Assembly: GCF_002904295.1 (NCBI RefSeq)
Contig: NZ_PPHG01000075.1
Coordinates: 307,658-371,657, forward strand
Direction of reading: 5' to 3'
From: Amycolatopsis sp. CA-128772
GTDB lineage: Bacteria; Actinomycetota; Actinomycetes; Mycobacteriales; Pseudonocardiaceae
Length of the DNA: 64,000 nucleotides
Both the position numbers and the translations under genes were made by a program. The first letter of the stretch is position 1, and each line of letters opens with the position of its first letter. Of the stretch, positions 59,665 to 64,000 are shown piece after piece. The notes under the pieces were generated by a model. It was given only the letters and a program-made list of their open reading frames with translations. It made no database searches and was not told where the DNA came from.

Positions 59665-59710
59665 TGACTACGGCTGTTGTCAGGCTAGGATCTGACAACA
59701 GTTGTAGTCA
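59665..59710. promoter_or_regulatory. Long inverted repeat between MpaB-type and TetR genes
   Basis: TGACTACGGCTGTTGTCAG (59665-59683) and CTGACAACAGTTGTAGTCA (59692-59710) match at 17 of 19 positions with an eight-base spacer. It lies between divergent genes, 15 bases before the TetR start, as a strong operator candidate. Confidence 0.8.
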
Positions 59711-59724
59711 ACCGAGGAGTCACC

Positions 59725-60315
59725 ATGCCGGGCCGGACCTGGGCGGGCACGACGCTGGACGACCGGAGGGCGCTCCGGCGCGAGCAGCTCGTGGCCGCCG
59801 GCCTGGAACTGCTGGGCACCGAAGGCTCGGCCGGCACCAGCGTCCGCGCGGTGTGCCGGCACGCGAAGCTGACCGAGCGGTACTTCTACGAGAGCTTCGC
59901 CGACCGCGAAGAGCTCGTTGCGGCGGTGTACGAGCACGTCGGCGAACAGGCGCGGCAGGCGCTCGTCGACGCCGTGCGGGACGCCCCCACCCCCGTGTCG
60001 CGGGCCGAGCACGCCGTGCGCGCGTTCGTCGAGCTGATCGTCGACGACCCGCGCAAGGGCCGGATCCTGCTGCTCGCGCCGCTGACCGACCCCGCGCTCA
60101 CCCGCCGGGGCCTGCACCTGCTGCCGGTGTTCGCCGCGCTCGTCGGCGAACAGCTGTCCCACGGTGACGAGACCGAACGCCGGATGGTCGCCGTCGGGCT
60201 GGTCGGCGCGCTGAGCAACGTCTTCATCGCCTACCTCGACGGGTCGCTGAAGGTCTCGCGCGAACGGCTCGTCGCGCACTGCGTCAAACTCGTCCTCGGT
60301 GCCGACGGCCACTGA
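59725..60315 (+). CDS. TetR-family regulator
   Basis: A 196-residue regulator: REQLVAAGLELLGTEGSAGT, VRAVCRHAKLTERYFYESFA, DREELVAAVYEHVGEQAR form the HTH and first helices. The divergent operon encodes an MpaB-type oxygenase and an LLM oxidoreductase; the long inverted repeat between them is probably its operator. AGGAG precedes the ATG. The ligand is unknown, perhaps a hydrophobic substrate of those enzymes. Confidence 0.9.
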   Translation: MPGRTWAGTTLDDRRALRREQLVAAGLELLGTEGSAGTSVRAVCRHAKLTERYFYESFADREELVAAVYEHVGEQARQALVDAVRDAPTPVSRAEHAVRAFVELIVDDPRKGRILLLAPLTDPALTRRGLHLLPVFAALVGEQLSHGDETERRMVAVGLVGALSNVFIAYLDGSLKVSRERLVAHCVKLVLGADGH

Positions 60316-60371
60316 CCCACCTCCATCCCGACCTCGTGACAGTCGCGCGGCGGATCGGGCACACTCAACCC

Positions 60372-61157
60372 ATGCGTACCGCTGGGCGGAACGACGGCGC
60401 GAGCGGCGACGGCCTCGTCGCGGCCCGGCTCGCCGCGCTCCTCGAAGCCTTCCGCCCGGGTGACGAGACGCTCGGCGTCTCCGAGCTGGCCCGCCGGACC
60501 GGCCTGGCGAAGACGACCGTGCACCGGCTCGTCGGCCACCTGACCGGAACCGGGCTGCTCGAGCGCGAGGCCGGCTCGGTGCGGCTCGGGCTGCGGCTGT
60601 TCGAAATCGGCCAACTGGCCTCGCCCCGCCGTGGCCTGGTCGAAGCGGCCCGCCCGTACCTGGCCGACCTGCGCGAGGCGACGCGCAACACCGTCCACCT
60701 CGCCATCCTCGAAGGCACCGAAGTCGTGTACCTCGACGTGCTGCGCGGCCCGGACGCGCCGACGCTGCCGTCGCGCATCGGCGGCCGGTTCCCCGCGCAC
60801 GCCACCGGCGTCGGCAAGGCGATCCTCGCGTTCTCCCCGGAATCCTTGGTGGACCAGGTGATCGAGGCCGGGCTGCCGCGGATGAGCGCGCGCACGATCA
60901 CCGCGCCGGGCCTGCTGCGCCGTCAGCTCACCCGGGTCCGCGAAGAGGGGATCGCGCTGGAGCGCGAGGAATCCGGCGTCGGCGTGGTGTGCGCGGCCAG
61001 CCCGCTGCTCGACGCCCGCGGTGTCGCGGTGGCCGCGGTGTCGATTTCCGGCTGGGCCAACCGGATGCGGACCGAACGGGTCGCCCCGGCCGTCCGGACG
61101 GTCGCGCTCGCGCTGACCCGCACCCTCTCCGGCTCCACCCCGCGCGGTGGGAAATAA
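60372..61157 (+). CDS. IclR-family regulator
   Basis: A 261-residue regulator: LLEAFRPGDETLGVSELARR, TGLAKTTVHRLVGHLTGTGL (HTH), LRLFEIGQLASPRRGLVEAA and HATGVGKAILAFSPESLVDQ, EESGVGVVCAASPLLDARG in the effector domain. IclR proteins bind small acids or aromatic compounds. No catabolic gene is beside it, so its target may be elsewhere. The ATG at 60372 (MRTAGRND) was taken; an in-frame start at 60336 is possible. Confidence 0.9.
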   Translation: MRTAGRNDGASGDGLVAARLAALLEAFRPGDETLGVSELARRTGLAKTTVHRLVGHLTGTGLLEREAGSVRLGLRLFEIGQLASPRRGLVEAARPYLADLREATRNTVHLAILEGTEVVYLDVLRGPDAPTLPSRIGGRFPAHATGVGKAILAFSPESLVDQVIEAGLPRMSARTITAPGLLRRQLTRVREEGIALEREESGVGVVCAASPLLDARGVAVAAVSISGWANRMRTERVAPAVRTVALALTRTLSGSTPRGGK

Positions 61158-61252
61158 TCTTGCCGGGCAACGCTTTCACCGCGGCTGGGCCGTCCGGCTG
61201 ACGTAGCCGTCCCGGGCTGGACGGGTGATCCGGATGGGCTACGATCCGTCCA

Positions 61253-63076
61253 ATGGCCCAGCACAGCCGGGAGACGACCGACCCGGGCCGGTCCCCCGCG
61301 ACGCTTCCCGAACCGGCGGGCACCGGCTTCCCGGCGGCACACCGGTTGCTGTCGCTCGACATCGTGCTCGCGCTGCTGGCGCTGGCCGGCGGGCTGCGCG
61401 TGCTGTACCTCGCCGCGCCCACACCGGCCCTGCCCGCCGAGGCCGCGAACGTCGCCCACGCCTACGCGCTCGGGCACCTCACGCCGTTCACCGACGCCGG
61501 CGGCGCCGGCGTCAGCCCGTTCGGCTGGTGGCAGCTCTCGGCGTACACCATGCTCTCCGGCGCCTTCGGGCGTTCGGCGACGGCGCTCGCGGCCGTCCGC
61601 GAAACCCTGCTCGTCGCCGCGGTGCTCGGCGTCGTGCTGCTGTGGTTCCTGGCGCGCCGGCTGGGCCTGACGCGATGGGCGTCGGCGGCCGCGGTGCTGC
61701 TGCTCGCGGCGTCGCCGCTGGCGCTCGGCCTGCAGCGGCTGGTCGTGGTCGAGCACCTGGCGGCGGTGTGGGTCCTCGCGGCGCTGGTGCTGATCACCAA
61801 GCCCGGCGCCCGGATCCGGCACGACGCCCTGGCCGCGGCCTGCCTGCTCGCAGCGGTGCTCACCTCGCCGCTGGCCCTGGTCTTCCTGCCCGCCGCCGGC
61901 TGGCTGCTGGCGCGGCGCGCGCCCGCCCGCGCGGCCCTGGTGGCGGTGCTGCTCAACCTCGGGCTCGGTCTTGCGTTCGGCCCGTTGGCCGGTGCCCTCC
62001 GGCCGCACCTCGCGGCCGCGACCCGGCCATCGGTGGCGGACTGGGTCGCCCTCGACCCGGCGTGGGCGGTCCTCTCGACCGTCGCCCTGGTGGCCGCGCT
62101 GGCCGTGACCTCGCTGCGGCCGTTCGCGGTGTCCGGCCTGCTCCTCGTCGCGGCCCTGCTCGTGCCCGGCGTGCCGGACACCGCCGTGCTGGCGCTGCTG
62201 CTGCCCCTCACCCCCCTGGTGTTCGCCGCGGTGGTGCAGACCCTGGCGCGGCAACGCGTCCCGGCCCACCGGGGAGACACCCGCCGCGGCCCCGGGGCCG
62301 TGCTCGCCACCGGCATCCTCGTCGCCGTGGTCGCCGCCGGCTGGAGCTACGGCTACCCCGCCCTGCGGCCGTCGCCGGACCGCGGCGGGCCGCTCGTCGA
62401 CGCGCAGAACTGGTTGCGGACCAACGCTTCCGGCGCGCGGGTGCTCGTCGACGACAGCTCGTGGGCCGAACTGGCCAAGGCCGGCTGGCCGACCGGGATG
62501 CTCGTGCCGCCCGCCGCCTGCGCGGCCACCTGCCCGCCCGCCGACTGGGCCGTGTTCACCACCGGCGCGACCGGCCTCCGCAGCCGGTACCCGGCCGTCG
62601 AAGCCGCACTCGCCGACGCCGGGGTGACCGCGGTGTTCGGCGCCGGCGACCAGGCGGTCACCGTCTCCCGCCTGGGCCTGCCGGCCGCCGACCCGGCCGC
62701 GCCGTCGGAGGAGTCCGCCCGCACGCACGCGGGCGCGGCCCTGGCGGCGTCGGCCCGGATCACCTGCGCCCCGGACGCCGTCGCCGTGCTGCGCGCCGGC
62801 CGGGTCGACCCGCGGCTGATCGCCACGATCGCCGCACTCGCGGCGCTGCAACCGGTCCGCGTCACCGCGTTCCCCGCCGTTCCCGGCGAAGACCCCGCCG
62901 GGCAGCCGCGCCGCCGGGTGCTCCTGGCCGGCGGCGACGGCGGGGCGGCCGCCTTCTACGCCGGCCAGCGCGACCTGTTCCGGCCGTCCTCGGTCGCCGA
63001 GACCACCGGCGGCGTGCTCGTCACCTACCCGCTGTTCGCACCCCCGGGACTGCTGGTCCCCTTCTCCTCCCCCTGA
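61253..63076 (+). CDS. GT-C-like multi-pass membrane protein
   Basis: A 607-residue protein. After a soluble leader, about ten membrane helices (residues 35-365) begin with LLSLDIVLALLALAGGLRVL and an outer loop AANVAHAYALGHLTPFTDAG. This resembles mannosyltransferase-like (GT39/PMT) proteins, although the acidic pair after helix 1 is not obvious. The C-terminal 230 residues are soluble (LRTNASGARVLVDDSSWAEL; ADAGVTAVFGAGDQAVTV). It probably transfers or handles a sugar at the outer face. It precedes the DUF4397 gene by 17 bases. Confidence 0.8.
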   Translation: MAQHSRETTDPGRSPATLPEPAGTGFPAAHRLLSLDIVLALLALAGGLRVLYLAAPTPALPAEAANVAHAYALGHLTPFTDAGGAGVSPFGWWQLSAYTMLSGAFGRSATALAAVRETLLVAAVLGVVLLWFLARRLGLTRWASAAAVLLLAASPLALGLQRLVVVEHLAAVWVLAALVLITKPGARIRHDALAAACLLAAVLTSPLALVFLPAAGWLLARRAPARAALVAVLLNLGLGLAFGPLAGALRPHLAAATRPSVADWVALDPAWAVLSTVALVAALAVTSLRPFAVSGLLLVAALLVPGVPDTAVLALLLPLTPLVFAAVVQTLARQRVPAHRGDTRRGPGAVLATGILVAVVAAGWSYGYPALRPSPDRGGPLVDAQNWLRTNASGARVLVDDSSWAELAKAGWPTGMLVPPAACAATCPPADWAVFTTGATGLRSRYPAVEAALADAGVTAVFGAGDQAVTVSRLGLPAADPAAPSEESARTHAGAALAASARITCAPDAVAVLRAGRVDPRLIATIAALAALQPVRVTAFPAVPGEDPAGQPRRRVLLAGGDGGAAAFYAGQRDLFRPSSVAETTGGVLVTYPLFAPPGLLVPFSSP

Positions 63077-63093
63077 CGGCGAAAGGCCCTCCC

Positions 63094-63927
63094 ATGCGCT
63101 CCCTCCTCCTCAGACCCGGCGGGCTCGCCGCCGCCCTCCTGTTCCTCGCGCCGACGCCGGTGCCGGCCGCGGCGGCGACCGCGCCCGGCCCGGACGTCGG
63201 CTGGATCCGGGTCGGCCACCTGGCGCCGAAGGTGCCGCCGGTGGACATCTACTTCGCCCCCTTCGGCCAGGCCGAAAAGGTCGTCATCCGCAAGGCCGGC
63301 TACGGCGCGGTGACGCCGTACTCGTCGCTGGGCCCCGGCAAGTACACGCTCTCGATGCGGCCCGCCGACGCCGCGCCGGCCACCCCGCCCGCGCTGTCGG
63401 CGACCATCGACGTCGCCGGGCGCACCGCCTACTCGCTGCTGGTCTTCGCCAACGGCCCGGGCGACACGCTCAAGGGCGACCTGGTCACCGACGACCTCAC
63501 CCCGCCCGCCGCGGGCCACGGCCGCGTCCGGGTCGTCCAGGGCTCGGCGGCGATCGCGCCGGTCACCGTGGCCGGCCCGCAGGGTGTCACGCTCGCGAAG
63601 GACGCGGCCTACGGCCAGACGTCGTCCTATGTGGACGTCCCGGAAGGACGGTGGCCGCTGCAGCTCGCCGGCGGCGCGGTGAAGTCGGCCGCCGACGTCG
63701 ACGTCAAGGCCGGGTCGTCGACGACGCTGCTGGTCACCGAGAACGCCGGGACGCTCGAGGCGAACCCCCTCTCCGACGGCGCGTCGCTGCCCGAGCCGCC
63801 GAAGCTCGGCGTCGAAACCGGAGGCGGCGGCACCGCCCCCGCACCGCCGCTGTGGCCGGTGTTCGCGGCGGCCGCCGGGCTGCTGGCCGCGCTCCTCCTG
63901 GGACGCCGGGCGGCTCGTGCGCGCTGA
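63094..63927 (+). CDS. DUF4397 surface protein
   Basis: A 277-residue exported protein: signal peptide (LAAALLFLAPTPVPAAAAT), then two DUF4397 repeats, VGWIRVGHLAPKVPPVDIYF and GHGRVRVVQGSAAIAPVTVA, a Gly/Pro linker and a C-terminal membrane helix (WPVFAAAAGLLAALLLGRRA) with an Arg tail. So it stays bound to the membrane with its domains outside. Members in actinobacteria often sit beside class F sortase genes. The next gene starts before its stop, so both are co-expressed. Confidence 0.88.
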   Translation: MRSLLLRPGGLAAALLFLAPTPVPAAAATAPGPDVGWIRVGHLAPKVPPVDIYFAPFGQAEKVVIRKAGYGAVTPYSSLGPGKYTLSMRPADAAPATPPALSATIDVAGRTAYSLLVFANGPGDTLKGDLVTDDLTPPAAGHGRVRVVQGSAAIAPVTVAGPQGVTLAKDAAYGQTSSYVDVPEGRWPLQLAGGAVKSAADVDVKAGSSTTLLVTENAGTLEANPLSDGASLPEPPKLGVETGGGGTAPAPPLWPVFAAAAGLLAALLLGRRAARAR

Positions 63928-64000
63928 CCTGGGCGCGCTGCTCGTCGCCGCCGTGCTGGCCGCGGGCTGCTCGGCGGCACCGGCCGCGCCGCCACCCGTC
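63917..64000 (+). CDS. Start of a lipoprotein gene (3' end outside window)
   Basis: Only 28 codons are visible. The GTG at 63917 opens MRADLGALLVAAVLAAGCSA, a lipoprotein signal with lipobox LAAGC, then an Ala/Pro stretch. It overlaps the DUF4397 gene by 11 bases. In related genomes a class F sortase often follows DUF4397 genes, which would fit, but the visible part cannot prove this. Confidence 0.6.
   Translation, partial: MRADLGALLVAAVLAAGCSAAPAAPPPV

Overview
The window is a very GC-rich actinobacterial chromosome segment. Several features point to Pseudonocardiaceae, most likely Amycolatopsis or a close relative: an ergothioneine operon, type VII (ESX) secretion accessory genes, the block pgsA-like / gcvH / garA / ftsR / DUF151 nuclease / MerR / gcvP that matches the order of Rv1822-Rv1832 in Mycobacterium tuberculosis, paired CNNM transporters like Rv1841c-Rv1842c, an AcnR ortholog and a Zur-type zinc-sparing ribosomal protein island. 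The genus is an inference from gene content and style. No rRNA, tRNA or CRISPR array was seen.

Layout. 1-2.9 kb: the end of an MgtC-like gene, a secreted peptidase-type hydrolase and a deazaflavin-type oxidoreductase. 2.85-7.25 kb: egtA-egtB-egtC-egtD (minus strand, 4-nt overlaps) for ergothioneine, without egtE. 7.4-10.6 kb: a LysR regulator divergent from an amino-acid dehydrogenase, then a proline iminopeptidase. 10.6-13.8 kb: a four-gene ESX cassette (small WXG-like protein, DUF3558 lipoprotein, glycine-rich PPE-like protein, EspG chaperone). 13.9-18.0 kb: acnR with a matching operator, two CNNM/CBS membrane proteins and a conserved gene of unknown role. 18.1-22.5 kb: a membrane-anchored binding protein, a small IS5-type remnant sitting in a CTAG that carries the stop codons of both flanking genes, an aldo/keto reductase without most of its catalytic tetrad, and an XRE regulator with two matching palindromes. 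22.5-27.4 kb: envelope sugar genes (SqdB-like, GtrA, a GT-C/GT2 fusion, an epimerase). 27.4-36.2 kb: the glycine cleavage and central metabolism regulation block with a tandem glycine riboswitch before gcvP, interrupted by a TetR gene and a MerR-thioredoxin pair. 36.6-41.7 kb: small lipoproteins, an acyl-CoA synthetase with a crotonase, and a hydrolase. 41.7-46.2 kb: kinase-gene debris, a repeat cluster, a siroheme-type methyltransferase, and a MoxR ATPase with a metallopeptidase/VWA partner. 46.3-49.8 kb: the zinc island, with a Zur-like box between rpmB2-rpmG2-rpsN2-(decayed rpsR2) and cobW-rpmE2-rpmF2-(truncated cobW), a second repeat cluster and a His-rich protein. 49.9-64 kb: accessory operons, each with its own MarR, TetR or IclR regulator, ending in a GT-C-like membrane protein, a DUF4397 protein and the start of a lipoprotein gene.

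The least explained features are two non-coding repeat families. One has the core AACTCGCGTGAT and forms hairpins and 21-nt tandems at 41.9 and 49.2 kb; it supplies the stop codons of neighbouring genes and coincides with broken genes. The other is a GC-rich palindromic element found between genes and also inside two reading frames (egtC and an MpaB-type gene).
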